A stretch of DNA of 64,000 bases from Chrysomallon squamiferum (Eukaryota; Mollusca; Gastropoda; Neomphalida; Peltospiridae). Under the pieces are notes generated by a model, which did no database searches, was not told the DNA's origin, and saw only the letters and a program-made list of their open reading frames with translations. The stretch lies in assembly GCA_012295275.1 (NCBI GenBank), contig CM022673.1, forward strand, positions 4,314,605-4,378,604, in the 5' to 3' direction. A program made the translations under genes and the position numbers. This document shows positions 22,098 through 33,981 of this stretch, in pieces; positions within the stretch are counted from its first letter, which is position 1; each line of letters starts with the position of its first letter.

Positions 22098-22133
<36 letters not shown>

Positions 22134-22371
22134 TAAACCAGAAACATTTCTTGTCCACTATTTTAAATATATATATATATTGATAGTCATTTACGATTAC
22201 GTTGAACATTAACATGATCTAGGTGCTCAGTAAATTAATCAAATGTAATTTTAAAAGTATATTTTTTATCTCTCCACTGATAAGATGCATCGAAATTGAT
22301 TTTATTTTTCATCAAATATGTATACAAAGTATGTAATAACGTCGCAACTACAAAGTTGATGCTAATTTTGA

Positions 22372-22416
<45 letters not shown>

Positions 22417-23234
22417 AATTATTTATTTACTTATTTATTTATGTATGTGTTGTTGTTTTTTTCTTGTACAATACCTTATTAGCAGCAAAGATTGTTAGCT
22501 TATAACAAATAATACAATACCTTTTGTCTTGATTTTATTAGAACTTTGAACACTTCGACCGAACCAGAAATATGCAAGAGAAAATAAAAGCTGTCGCCAA
22601 ACAAATGACTGTTCAGCAAGCAGAAGATTTTGCAAACAAATATTTTGGAATCCAGCAGCTGTCATCCTGTCGCCCCGACCGGTGTGTTATGAAACTGAGT
22701 TTTAATAAAATAATAAAAGTAATATTAATAATAAATAATAATAAAAACGTTAAAAAAAAAAGTATGTGTTGTTTAAAATAAGAAATGCATAATGATTGCG
22801 TAGCAGTTAACAATTTTATCGTACAACTCAGTTATTATCTAAATACTTTTTCTTAATTTCTTTTATTGGTGGTGATGGTACATAAAGAAAAAGAAGGGAA
22901 GAAGAACTAGAAAATGCAATAAACCAAAAGTAGCTTTGAAAATAATTGTGACTGCTGTTGTTGTTTCAGACATCTTCCTGATATTCTTTTAACGAAAATG
23001 AATGTTTTGAACGAATGCTTTCGTCGAAATCCTGAAGATTTTGAAAAGCTCCTGGCTGATCATTCTCCTGAACTACCTTGGAAGAAAATGGAATCAAACT
23101 CGTTCACAAAACCGATACAGGAAGTCGGTGAAGTGGACGAGACAAACCCGAAAGTTGTTAACAGCGACGACGAAATCAGTAGCCGGAAAGTGGCGGAAGA
23201 TGACGAAGTACGTTTTTTAGAAAGCAAAGTGTAG
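15963..23234 (+). CDS. Single-pass receptor: TNFR cysteine-rich ectodomain, ZU5-UPA and death-like intracellular region (10 exons)
   Basis: Exons: 15963-15987, 16575-16651, 17301-17598, 17935-18038, 18154-18331, 19159-20210, 20722-20907, 21577-21831, 22542-22681, 22970-23234; 859 aa, all GT-AG and in phase. A second ATG at 15972 has the better start context. Residues ~1-34 form a signal peptide (IIFYSVVCFAAASVM). Residues 65-122 are a TNFR-type domain, CxxCPKGKY ... CxxCPDGHY ... CxxCxxC ... C ... C, with NCT glycosylation sites. The TM helix spans ~219-243, followed by ARKRINRK. ZU5 spans ~378-535 (GLWDAFETFNQDGGRLF, LLIPEGAVAKGD) and contains RHFSGF; HFS is the self-cleavage motif of PIDD. 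A UPA-like region spans ~536-725. The C-terminal helices (MTVQQAEDFANKYFG, NPEDFEKLLADH) look death-domain-like. The cytoplasmic half resembles UNC5/UNC5CL, but the ectodomain is TNFR-like, not Ig/TSP. Ligand and pathway are unknown; apoptotic or NF-kB-type signalling is inference. Candidate poly(A) signals lie at 23569-23574 and 23582-23587. Confidence 0.85.
16681..16745 (+). mobile_element. Possible end fragment of a pogo/Tigger-like element
   Basis: The sequence CAGTAAACCCTCGATTTAAT followed by GGAC resembles the terminal repeat of pogo/Tigger-type DNA transposons. I found no matching inverted end downstream and no clear TA duplication, so at most this is a broken end in intron 2 of the receptor gene. 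Confidence 0.3.
17798..17878 (+). repeat. (TG)n-(AG)n compound microsatellite
   Basis: About 50 bases of TG units run directly into about 28 bases of AG units. It lies in intron 3 of the receptor gene, roughly 55 bases before exon 4. Confidence 0.9.
18796..18917. repeat. Inverted repeat with ~31-bp arms
   Basis: Left arm 18796-18826 (GGTTGTCGAGAATAAATCGG and onward) is the reverse complement of right arm 18887-18917, with about one mismatch. The ~60-base spacer is AT/TG-rich. It lies in intron 5 of the receptor gene. It may be a short foldback transposon or a hairpin-forming transcript segment; no target-site duplication was identified. Confidence 0.75.
20260..20571 (+). mobile_element. 312-bp MITE with terminal inverted repeats, young copy
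   Basis: Ends are CAGGTACCGGACCAATTATC and its near-perfect reverse complement, GATAATTGG-type GAATAATTGGTCCGGTACCTG. Both flanks show TA, consistent with a TA target-site duplication as in Tc1/mariner-type elements. The interior is non-coding and unusually CpG-rich for this window (for example CGCGCGCGCG). It lies 50 bases into intron 6 of the receptor gene, just after the donor site. A decayed relative lies at 6466-6771. Confidence 0.85.
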
Positions 23235-25482
23235 ACTGAATCATCATTCTTTCATGTATGGAATTATATTTATTCATTCACTGCGTGTTTCCTTCGTAAT
23301 ACGCCGACATCAAACCCAAGAAGCTTAAATGGGTGTAAGCACGTCTGACATGGCAAACTGGATTATAAATGATTAAACATGTTTGATCCTGTAACAATAA
23401 CGACGACGATGCCGACGGCGATGTTGATGATGATGATGATGATAAAACCAAACAAAACAAGAAATATTTGAATTAAATTACATAAATGATATTTAAACTC
23501 AATTTTAATGTTAACGGTTATTCAGTCGTCTGTTAGTTCAGTGTTTGTTGAACATATTACAATAAGTTAATAAAACTGGACAATAAAAAGATGAAATGTT
23601 AAAAAAGAAAGCAAAGCAAACTAACGACGCACCATGTTAAAATCATCTGTAGGTTAAAGACAAAAATCTGAATGGAAAGATTTTAAAATTTTGTTTAATC
23701 CATTTATTTATTTTATTTTAATTTATTTTTTTATTTATTTACCTTTTTTTTTTCTTTCTTTCTTTTTTCTTTCTTTTTCTTCTTCTTCTTATTATTTATT
23801 TATTTATTTATTTTATCTTATTTTTAAAATCATAATTTACACGTAAATACAGAGTAACGTTTGTTCTCAGGTAATTAATTAAATAAATAGACTAGTAAAT
23901 GGTAACACGTAATGAAATTAATTAATTAATCCTAACTCAAAAAAACTTAATTTGATACACATTTGCAGCAGTAGTAGTAGTAGTAGAAGTACTAAAAGTC
24001 ACAGTAAATAATTAGTATGATAGATATATTTTTTTATATTATTATTTTTGTACTTTTATATATTCTTAATTCTATTTTATATTAAAAATAAAATAATAAT
24101 AATAATAACAAACAATACAGTAATTCAAAAATAGCATCATTTGATATCTGTATTTTATTATTGTTATTAGTCGTAGTGGTTGTGATAGTAACAGCAGTAG
24201 TAGTAGTACATTAATACGACAAATAGTTTTAAAATTATTTATCTTTTTGTACTTTTATATATTTTTAAATCTTTTTCATTAAAAAAACAACAACAAAAGT
24301 ATTGAAATTCAGAAGTATTGTAATTTGATTTTTGTGTGTTATTATTAATTGTACTAACAGTATTAGCACATTAATGTGAGTAATATATTTTTTATTATTT
24401 TTCTCTCACTAATGTTTGTGTACTGTTCCTTAATTATTATTTTTAAAAATAATAAATAAATAAACTCATAAAACAAATAATAACTGTTGTTTTGCGTCTG
24501 TGCATGTCGGTATGTACGTTTGGGTGTATTGAGGTTGTGAAAATGTGTGTTTCATGAGGGTATAGTGTATATATATGCGCGGATGTATGTGTGTTTATGT
24601 GGAGTTTTTAAGGGAGACTGAGATGGATAAGTGTGTGTCTGAATGTTTGTGTATTTGAATGTCCGTGTGTTTTTATGTTATCTATGTTTATGCTTGGTAA
24701 AATATGTGCACGTTTTCTCCGAGTGTGCCTGTGTCTATTTGTCTGTGTGTACGTTTGTGAACGCGTGTTTATGTTTCGGAAATGGTACACATATGTCCGT
24801 GTGAATAAAAACTTACATCTCGTACATTTGCATATGCGGTAAGATTCATGTGTTTCCGTACAATGACCGGACGTTTTATTCACGGGTTCTTTATATTCAG
24901 AAACACCGTCGTAGAATGTCGAAATGCTGACAGCTGTTACAATGATATTCAAAGTTCATGATCCAGAATCGTTAATTCACGATAAAATTCACGAGTCATT
25001 TCTTATTTACAGAAAAGAGTTAACTACAGTTTTCTAATTAAAAATACACCTAAGTTTTACATATTCAATTACAGTTACAGAAGAAATTATGTTGTTGTTT
25101 TTGAGGTGTTTTTTTTTTGCCAATGTTGTTGGTTTTGTTTGTTGTCGTCTATTTTTGAACTGTTATTATTGTGTTGTTGTTGTTTTGTTGTTGGGTTTTT
25201 TGTACTCTTTTTGTTGTTGTTTTATTCTTACAAGTTAACTATAATTTGTTGTGAATGATAATAAAACATGCCGTCAGGTAATGTAGTCGTAAAATAATAA
25301 TTTGCATTATACTGTACAAAATAATCGTTACTTTATTGATCTTGGTGACAAATGTGCAGGACGAATTTGTTTAAGATATTTTCAGAACCATTTAGAATAC
25401 TATAGCTGGCTTTATTTTTGTCCTATTTAATTCTTTGTCATAAAATTTCGTATGTGATTCTTCTGTCTCCCGATATACTGCG
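23235..25482. other. Intergenic region with no gene seen
   Basis: The left part holds the receptor 3'UTR. The remainder is AT-rich with TTTA, TTC and AAT runs, a degenerate TG-rich stretch at about 24490-24790, and a GTT-rich stretch at about 25085-25225. Reading frames on either strand here are simple-repeat translations. The promoter of the next gene should lie near 25250-25480. Confidence 0.5.
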
Positions 25483-25817
25483 ATGAAAAAGAAATCGAAT
25501 GGTCTCTGTGCCATAGTTTTAAATTTCCTCGGTGGCATAGTGTTTGGAATTAGCATCGGTTTAGTGTATGTAGCTAACGAACCTCAAAGTATAAATTCAT
25601 TTCATGCTGTTGGATCTCCAAATTTTCTCAGAGACATCTTCCAGTTTTCGAAACCCAAACCTCGAACCTTTGAAACACACAAAGGTAATTACTAATTCGT
25701 TAAGTTTTGTTTTTGTTATTTATTATATCGGTAGTCTTTTGCAATCATTTTGAACATTAATAATCTCACTGCTCGGTAAATCAATTAAATGTGTTTGTTT
25801 TTTTAATTTGTTTTAAC

Positions 25818-25855
<38 letters not shown>

Positions 25856-27957
25856 TTTTTTTTTTTTTTTTTTTTTTTTAATGTATTAATTCAGTTTGTA
25901 TTGTATTATTTTATTTTATTCTATTTTCTTTTATTAATAGTACTATTATTAATGTTTATTTTTTATTAGTATTTTTTTTTTCTGTTATATGTACGTATGT
26001 ATGTGGGATTTAGATATGTGCGTAAGTGGGTGTGTTTGTATGCGGGCTTGCGCGTTTGTGTGTATAGGTAAGAAAGATAAAAATATTTCTCAGTTTTTAC
26101 TGGAAGCAGGATAAATGGTTTGGCACCTGCACATTCAAAGCAAAAGGTAAAATGTTGATTTTGATAATACTGCTTTGTTCGTCACAGATGAAATGAAAAA
26201 TCACCAAGCAGAGCATAAAAATGTCAGAATTGTGTGTTGGATTCTGATAAAAGACGCCAAAGTCTTCGCCATCAACTCTAAGTTCGTCAACAGTACCTGG
26301 GGACGTAAGTGCAACAGAATGGTCTTCTTCGTTTCCGAATACAACTCCAGCCTTCCAGCAGTCGGTTTCGATAAAGAAATAAACGAAGGCCTCAACAAGA
26401 GTTTTTCTATGACTGTTCTTGGGTTCCGATACGTTTTTAACAAGTATCTCAACGAAGCTGATTGGTTCCTTGGTGTGATTGGCAGCCAGTATTTCATTAT
26501 GGAAAATTTGCGTCATTTCCTTTCTCAGCTAGACTCCGCCCATCCGGGTTACTATGGGCATAAGCTGTGGTCATCGGCGAACGGCGGGATGGTCATTGCT
26601 AGTCCGTATTCGGGAATAGTTTTGTCCAAAGCAGCTTTAAAAAGACTAGGCAATGAAGGATACAAAATAGAGGACTGCAATTACTACCCGTATGTCACGG
26701 GTGAACTGTTTTCTAGATGTATGGAGCAGATCGGGGTGACTCTTATGGACACCGTCGACAACAAAGGAAAAAGTCGATTTCTAACGTCTTCATTGTCAAA
26801 ACAGTTTGAACCTGATTATAAAATATATCTTTGCAACCATTCCTTTTGGAAAGATTTAGAGCCACTGAATTGCAAACAGGTTATTAACTGGGTTTTTATT
26901 TGTTTGTATGTTTGTTTAACAACTATTATTATTATTATTATTATTATTTTAATTAATGTATTAATTTATTTTTCATGATTAAAATTTACTATAATATTAA
27001 CACCGTGTGTTAGGTAGAAAAAAGAAAGGAATGAAAGAGGATTAATAATTGAAGCATTAGTTTTCTATAATTATGTCACCTCGTGCGATTATTGTTGTCA
27101 TAGAAACAATAATAGTGACAGCCGCAGCAATAGTAGTAGTAGTTTAAATTAGAAAAAGAAGAAAAAAGAAATAATGAATCTTCTTTATCTGCCATCATGT
27201 AGACACGAAAGCTAGCATTTTGAAACTCCTTTAGATGCAGCGTAAAGATGCAGCGGCCGGGAAGGGAAATAACTCTATGGACGCATCAAACAAAATTAAT
27301 TGGGCAAGTATATAACTAACAGCTGAACGATAGCGAGTTTCAAAATAATAATTATGATTATGACAATGACAAAAGTAACCGGATCTAGAATAATTTCAAC
27401 AGCTATGTCTGCACTAACAACAGCTGGTTGACTAATATCGTTAAAAAAAACAAAAAAAACAACAACACATAAAAAACAAAACAAAAAAAACAACAAAAAA
27501 CAAAACAAACAATACATGTATAAAAGCATACTCTAATCGTAAAACCTTACTAGCCCATATTTAGATAGAAAAATCAATATGTGCGTCTAATGCGCTCTAG
27601 TTTACTTTATTAAATTAAAATAATAAAAAGTTTTAAAAAAAGGAATAAAAGAAAAGCGTTTTACAAATAAGGCATAAATATATGGGTTTTTTCTTTCTTT
27701 CTTTTTCTATTTATTTATTTATTTGTAATAAATTACTAATCGAATGTGTAGCAGTAGTAGTAATATTATTTATTTATAATCAACACACACACACACACAC
27801 ACACACACTAATTTATCCATCTCTTTGTTATTTTTACTTATTTATTTTGCAGGCTGACCAGGCAGTAAGTTCTGAACTGATTTCATTTCATGAATTAAGC
27901 CCGCTGTATTATCCTGGTTACGACTATTTCATATACTCGCTGAAGTATAGTGAATAA
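25483..27957 (+). CDS. COSMC/C1GALT1-like type II membrane protein lacking the DxD motif (3 exons)
   Basis: Exons: 25483-25684, 26188-26879, 27853-27957; 332 aa. C1GALT1 adds the core 1 galactose to O-linked GalNAc, and C1GALT1C1 (COSMC, 318 aa in human) is its inactive ER chaperone. Residues ~8-30 form an N-terminal signal anchor (FLGGIVFGISIGLVYV). The lumenal part shows family landmarks: VRIVCWILI, FVNSTWGRKCNRMVFFVSE, YVFNKYLNEADWFL, YYGHKLW and GGIVLSKAALKRL-like SGIVLSKAALKRL. It ends with SFHELSPLYYPGYDYFIYSL, matching the C1GALT1/COSMC tail. Where C1GALT1 has ADDDTY after DWFL, this protein reads GVIGSQYFIMENL, so the metal-binding DxD is missing, as in COSMC (which also has an IIENLKYFL-type stretch). 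A chaperone role is thus more likely than catalysis, but a lineage-specific inactive paralogue is possible. Confidence 0.85.
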
Positions 27958-27978
27958 TACCACCGACCATGGACATTA

Positions 27979-27984
27979 AATAAA
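27979..27984 (+). terminator. Poly(A) signal of the COSMC-like gene
   Basis: The first AATAAA lies 22 bases after the stop codon and is followed by overlapping repeats of the same hexamer and then a TTGTTGTTTTGTTTG stretch, as expected of a GT-rich downstream element. Confidence 0.6.
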
Positions 27985-28590
27985 ATAAATAAAATAAAAT
28001 AAAATTATATACAAATTAGTCATTGTTGTTTTGTTTGTAGTTTCCAGTTACTTTAGATTTGAACATTTTAATATTGAAAGGATAGCATTTACCTTTACCT
28101 TTGATAAACCATTCCGCCCAGGAACACTGTTTAGAACGGGAAATATACACAAGGCCCTTCGGAGGGGACTGGATTTCACCATATAACATTTTCTGAAGAG
28201 CAGATTATTCATATTCAGCTGTAAATGTTCTCTTTATCTTTTAATATAAATTTTTAATTAAGATCATTTTGTGAAACCAGATGATGGTAAACGGTTACTT
28301 CATTTATTGCTTAATTATTACATTGTCAGACTTTGGTGTCGATGGGTGTACATTATGTGTTTCTGATACTATAAGATGGTTATCTTGGTGAAAACAAAAA
28401 TGATTATTTATTTATTTATTTATTTATTTATATTATTTAAAATAGCTTGTATTTTTAAAAAGAAATCTGTTTTTTTTTTTCTTTTTCTTCGTCTTTCTTT
28501 ATATATGTACATTCAAATAAGATTAGATAAATAAAAATTGAATAGAGAAATATATCAATAATGCAAGATGTACTAAAAGAAAAAAAAATA

Positions 28591-28652
<62 letters not shown>

Positions 28653-30060
28653 TGATGACAATGGTAATGAAAACTTCAATAATAATAATGAAATAATGAC
28701 AACAACAATAACAGTAATAATAACAAAAACAGTACCAAAAATACCAATATCTACAAGATGAAGAAGAGGAACAACTATAATATTTAAAAGATTTCTGCTA
28801 TCAAACACAGCAACAACAACAACAACAACAACAATAACAAAAATAATAATCATAATAATAATAAACTAATTCCACAATATCAAAAAATCAAAGATAACGA
28901 TAAGGAAATGAACTGGCTGAATAGACTTTTATCATGACAGACACTCCCACCCGTTTACTTTGCTTATATATATATATATATATATACATATCTATTTTTA
29001 AGTTTACATTTAAGCCGTAGTTATAAAATATGACTGTCACACGTCACCTTATAGATAATGAGAAGGAGTCAACATTTTATCAGTAGTGGAGTAAGTTTGA
29101 GATTTCATTGTCAAAAAAGTTATGATAAAGTAGTCTGAGAGCATATGTCAAAAGTGATTAAGTTTTAAATATTGAATAAAGGTTCGTTTCTCTAACAGGA
29201 ATATTCCCGAATTTAAGAATATCGGTTGTACACATGTAGCACATATTTCAGTGTTGCTGATTTACTGTAGTTGTTGAGGTTGACGTAGTGCTAACATTCG
29301 CTGTAGTCACTGTTCTTCAGCATAAACAAACCGAACAACGACACTAATTTATCTATTGGTTTATGTAAAGAGCTGGATTATGTGCGAGCCACACCACTTT
29401 ATGTAACAATGTAGGTCATTAAAAGGCGACCAGTGTTCACTGAAACAGTGACAAAATAAATGGTGCTTTGAATTTTAACCTCTGTTATGTATATGCATGT
29501 GTGTGTGTTGTGCGGTGTAGTGTGTTTTTGTTTGTGTGTGGTTGCGTGTGGTGTGTGGGTGTAGTGTATATGTAAATATGTAATGCTTATTATTTGTGGA
29601 GCATGGAGAGACGGAAACCTTAAAAATATAAATCTGTTTAGAGAAATGGCGGATTACTTGTATTATCAATGGGAAACCTTAAGCGACGACATCCATTTGC
29701 AAATACTTGCACAAGTTCTTATCCACACCTTTCGCGTACACATAATTTAACATTCAAAGCTGTTTTCGTCCCGAGCTGTTAAGATAATCTGTATCTTAAC
29801 TTGTCGTATATACACAAACATCTCCTCTGTGAACTCCAGTCCTGTATTGAAATCAAAACGTGCATCATTTAACAACACAGAATTAAAGTTCTACGGTTAA
29901 GTGCATGATTATAACAATCATTGTTAAATAAATATATAAAATGTATCACAGAGCCTCGCGATTAATAGGTTAGTTTTGCAGGATACGATCACTAGACCTG
30001 AAAATTGTAAGTTAAATATCTTAACCATTCTGCCATTTGACTGACAGTACTGACTAGATT

Positions 30061-30272
30061 CAACGACTGAAGATTATAAGATAACAGTATATTATATTTT
30101 ATTGTTATTAATTCACAGACATTTACAAAGAGAGAGCTGATAACGAACAGTTGTATTGACAAGGTTCAACGACTGAAGATTATAAAATAATAGTATATTA
30201 TATTTTATGGTTATAAAACTTAGAGACATTTACAAAGAGAGCGTTGGGAATGAACATTTGTAAGATGTGGTC
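30061..30272. repeat. Tandem duplication of a ~106-bp unit
   Basis: The unit starting CAACGACTGAAGATTATAA at 30061 repeats at 30167. Both copies carry AGTATATTATATTTTAT and ACATTTACAAAGAGAG. They have diverged by several substitutions and small gaps. No coding content. Confidence 0.8.
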
Positions 30273-31026
30273 TTTTTAGAGGTTTTTAAATTTTCTTTTC
30301 TTGTTGTTGTAACGTGTGTGTATGTGTATATCTCAGAGTTCATATATATAACAAAAGACATTTGTATAAGGAAAACACGAGCTTATAATTCCATGTGTGT
30401 GTGCGTGCATACATTAGCGTGTATAGGATTGTTTTTTATATTACTCGTATCAGTGTATGTTTTCACAGCAAGTCTTATTTTTTATTTCAAATTTATTTAT
30501 TTATCATTATCATCATCATCATCACTGCTCTTACTTTTTTTTGTTGGTGTTTTTTTTATTTTATTTGTTACGTTTTTTAAGGCTGATAATCATGTCATGA
30601 TTGAAAGTACATTACAGCAAGATATATATCACTGTAATAAAAAAGAAAAGAAGAAAAACGAGAGAATTATGAAGATAAACACAGAGACGGAATAGGATAC
30701 TTAATGTATATTTATATTTTATTTCGGGACAGCAGGTGGGCGGAAGTGAACCAGTCGCAGTGAATTTAGTCACAGTGTGTCATAATGTACAGACACGAGA
30801 TAAATAAAAAATAAATAAAAAAAATAAAAAAATAAACGATTTTTATTTTTTTAAATTATATGAACCTTATTATCCTTAATTTGCTATCAGTATATGAAGA
30901 TTTTTAAAGTTATAATTGATTAACAAACAATAATCATATAATTTAATGCACATTACGTTTTAGTTTTTAATTTATTTATTTATTTAATTATTTATTTTAT
31001 TTAATTTTATTATTTATTTATTTATT

Positions 31027-31131
<105 letters not shown>

Positions 31132-31507
31132 GTTATTGTTATTGTTATTATTATTGCTCTTGATATTTGTTTAGTTTCATTTACACAGATTAATTACAAC
31201 GATCCGCATTGCCAGGGATTTGTGCCTCCCAGACATACGAATGGTAACTCACCAAGCGTTTTGTTTATTAATATTAAACTTTATTTGAGGAAAACAAAAA
31301 CGTGAAATTTGTGTAAAGTATTCTTTATTTAACATAATGTAAATATAATCGATAACAGTTTGGAATTTTGTACGTAAATAAAGTGATAGACAGGAATATT
31401 AGCAGATGCATGTAGATTTTGATTTTATTTGTACATGCATATAACGGAGAGACAGACGGAAAGGCGACAAGATACAAATACAAACGTAATTTTAATTTTG
31501 CTTATTG

Positions 31508-31560
<53 letters not shown>

Positions 31561-31787
31561 TATATAATATATACATTGATTAAAACAATAATAAATGACT
31601 ATAATTTGTGAAATAATAGAAATTACGGACATCTAAAAGAAACACTTACACAAAGGCCTTTTAACATACTCCTGCAGGAAGCACCCACATACAAACAGCC
31701 ACACGCTAAAGAAAAGAACAGACGCGGCACACACATGCAATGATAAAACACATTCTATGAAAAAAAAATAGCACTCTATTTGAAGAA

Positions 31788-33305
31788 CTAAACGAAAGAA
31801 AACATATCTTTCACCTTTTTAAATTCACTTGTCTCATTTGGCTTATAGTTATTGTGTATCTGTTTGAGTGTGTGTTCTGTGTGTGAAATTAAAGAATGCA
31901 TGTACTTCAAAGCCATAGTATCTTCCTTGAAATTTTCACAGTTCATGCCGTAATTAGTCTCACACTTTCTGTAATGATGCAACAACGCGAGCTCAGAGTC
32001 CACGTTTAAATTAACAAACACATCGTCTATCGGTTTGCTAAGATGATGAATTCCCAGTTCGAAGACTTTTTGAGGATTTACCAACATTTTGGTTCTAATA
32101 TTGCTAACATCCGTTGTGCGCTTTGTATTGTTCTGCGAAACGAATAAGTTGAAATTTTGAGGAAATTCTGAATGTTTTGTTCGTGCTTCCGACAGCTCGA
32201 AATAGGCGCTCATGAAACGATAAACTGCAACCTCGTCTGGCGAACGGTTTGAATTGGCGTGGATGTTCTCTATCATTTCCTCCCAGTTATCATTCTTGTG
32301 AGGTATGATGAATTCGTCGATGTCGTTAAAGGCTACCAAGTTATATCTGAACATACTTCGAAACAGACAATCAGATATAGCAGCAGACTGTCCTTTGTAC
32401 CAAACCTCGTTTTCTACTGGAAGTTTCCACGGCAGAACCGTCGCTAGTCCTATACGTTCGTAAAAACGTAACACAGTTTTTATAGCGGGGGGCAACTCTG
32501 TCGCGTAAAAAATAAAATGATTACTACCCAGCAGTCTCGATAATTCGATGAATTCAACAAAACGTAAAACATTAAGTTCACCAAAAAGTGGAGGTACACA
32601 TAATGCCATCTTAAAATCCGTTATCGCTGTTTTCATCATGTTGTTCAAGAAAGGAAGCGTTATTCCAGAGAACTGATGTTTATTCGCGTTTGGATTCTCA
32701 ATAGTGATGTTGTTTACTTCAGCAGACAAATAATCCTCCTCTACTTCCTTTGGTATCGGACATGACATAATATAAAATGAAAACGGCATAATATGACTTT
32801 CACATGTTTCATAATAAATTAATTCCGTTCGATATTGCTCCTGTTGTGTTCTTCCAAAACGACAGAAAAATCCAGAAGCTGTCTTGTGATAATTCCCTGG
32901 ACCAATTGCAATTAATCTGATATAACTGACGTTTTTCCTGCTGTCTGCAAAAGCTGAGTAGACAAAATGTCTGTGAGAGATCCGTACAAAATTAGAGTTC
33001 AGTTTACTAATGCGCCTGCTGTCGTCTGGTGAATCATATTCAGTGTCGTCAACGTGGTATTCGGAATTCTGTTTGCTGTCGTCAACGTGGTATTCGGAAT
33101 TCTGTTTGCTGCTGTCGACACGGCGAGTAGACGAAAAGTTCCTGGAAGTGGTAACGTCTACTAGATGTTTTTCGTGTTGGTGTATAACTCCAGTTTTGTA
33201 ATCGTCTGTGTACGGATTTACTCGTAAAATACTGAGAATCGTTATAACACAGCAAATGTAGAGAAACAAGCCCAAAACCAGAAGGTATCTCAGATTTTTC
33301 AGCAT
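31788..33305 (-). CDS. Glycosyltransferase family 92 (DUF23) protein, intronless
   Basis: A 505-residue type II membrane protein. GT92 enzymes include the C. elegans galactosyltransferase GALT-1, which adds galactose to core fucose on N-glycans in the Golgi. Residues ~5-28 form the signal anchor (YLLVLGLFLYICCVITILSI). Residues 30-110 are a variable stem that includes an exact 11-residue duplication (SKQNSEYHVDD twice). The catalytic domain runs from about 233 to 480: CVPPLFGELNVLRFVEFIE, FIFYATE, RFYERIGLATVLPW, then VAFNDIDEFIIP with the DxD-type motif at residues 328-330. Toward the end, LLHHYRKC resembles the conserved LxHYR of the family. The length is normal for GT92. The acceptor substrate cannot be told from sequence. 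The single-exon structure is unlike its neighbours and could reflect an ancient retroposed copy, a common pattern for such expanded families. Confidence 0.9.
   Translation of the reverse strand: MLKNLRYLLVLGLFLYICCVITILSILRVNPYTDDYKTGVIHQHEKHLVDVTTSRNFSSTRRVDSSKQNSEYHVDDSKQNSEYHVDDTEYDSPDDSRRISKLNSNFVRISHRHFVYSAFADSRKNVSYIRLIAIGPGNYHKTASGFFCRFGRTQQEQYRTELIYYETCESHIMPFSFYIMSCPIPKEVEEDYLSAEVNNITIENPNANKHQFSGITLPFLNNMMKTAITDFKMALCVPPLFGELNVLRFVEFIELSRLLGSNHFIFYATELPPAIKTVLRFYERIGLATVLPWKLPVENEVWYKGQSAAISDCLFRSMFRYNLVAFNDIDEFIIPHKNDNWEEMIENIHANSNRSPDEVAVYRFMSAYFELSEARTKHSEFPQNFNLFVSQNNTKRTTDVSNIRTKMLVNPQKVFELGIHHLSKPIDDVFVNLNVDSELALLHHYRKCETNYGMNCENFKEDTMALKYMHSLISHTEHTLKQIHNNYKPNETSEFKKVKDMFSFV
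33045..33110 (-). repeat. 33-bp exact tandem duplication in the GT92 stem
   Basis: Two adjacent identical 33-base units, 33045-33077 and 33078-33110, each encode SKQNSEYHVDD. The exact DNA identity and preserved frame point to a recent duplication in a poorly constrained stem region. Confidence 0.85.
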
Positions 33306-33944
33306 TTTGGAAATAAAAATATTACAGCAAAGTACATAGATATGTTTATAAAAATACGAAAATATTTGCTATGTTATTAATTTGTACACTTCTAGTCATC
33401 TAGTAATTTCCCTCTATGTATGTCTGTTCATCTTCTTTTGTTTTTCTTTCTTACTTTCTTCTTTTTTCTTTTTTTTTTTTCTTTTTCTTTTTTTTTTTTT
33501 TTTTTTTTTTCAAAAAAAGTTATTATCAATTGTCTCTTGATATCACAGATTTTGCGTCTGACACAAATTCGCTATCACTGGATTTCTTGGTTGCTATTGT
33601 CGTTTTCCATTAACAGGCAGACACTTTTTAAATATACCAGTATTTAATCCTCGTATAGAAACTGTGTACGCACTTTCCTTGGAAGATCACTGAAAATAAA
33701 CAAATTTTGTTTTAAAAGTTCTTAACCACAGTTGATGAAACAGCGCTGCACGTCGAAAGGTTACCTTAACCGCTTTCAAACAGACACACAAACAATCCGG
33801 GTAGAGAGTACTGTCCTCAAAACAAATGTTGTATACCTTTCCAGTCTGCCGGTATTAGCTGATTAATGTTTGTTTTAGCGACCGGAATAAAATAGCTTCA
33901 ACAATAAAAAGAGAAAAGTCACAAATCTTGAAAGAAGGAAATGT

Positions 33945-33981
<37 letters not shown>

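Noticed and set aside
31188-31242. A 55-base stretch bounded by TTTACACAG and ATG|GTAACTC that looks like an isolated exon
   Set aside because: Two frames are open, but neither gives a recognisable protein and no partner exon was found, so it stays a chance acceptor/donor pair.
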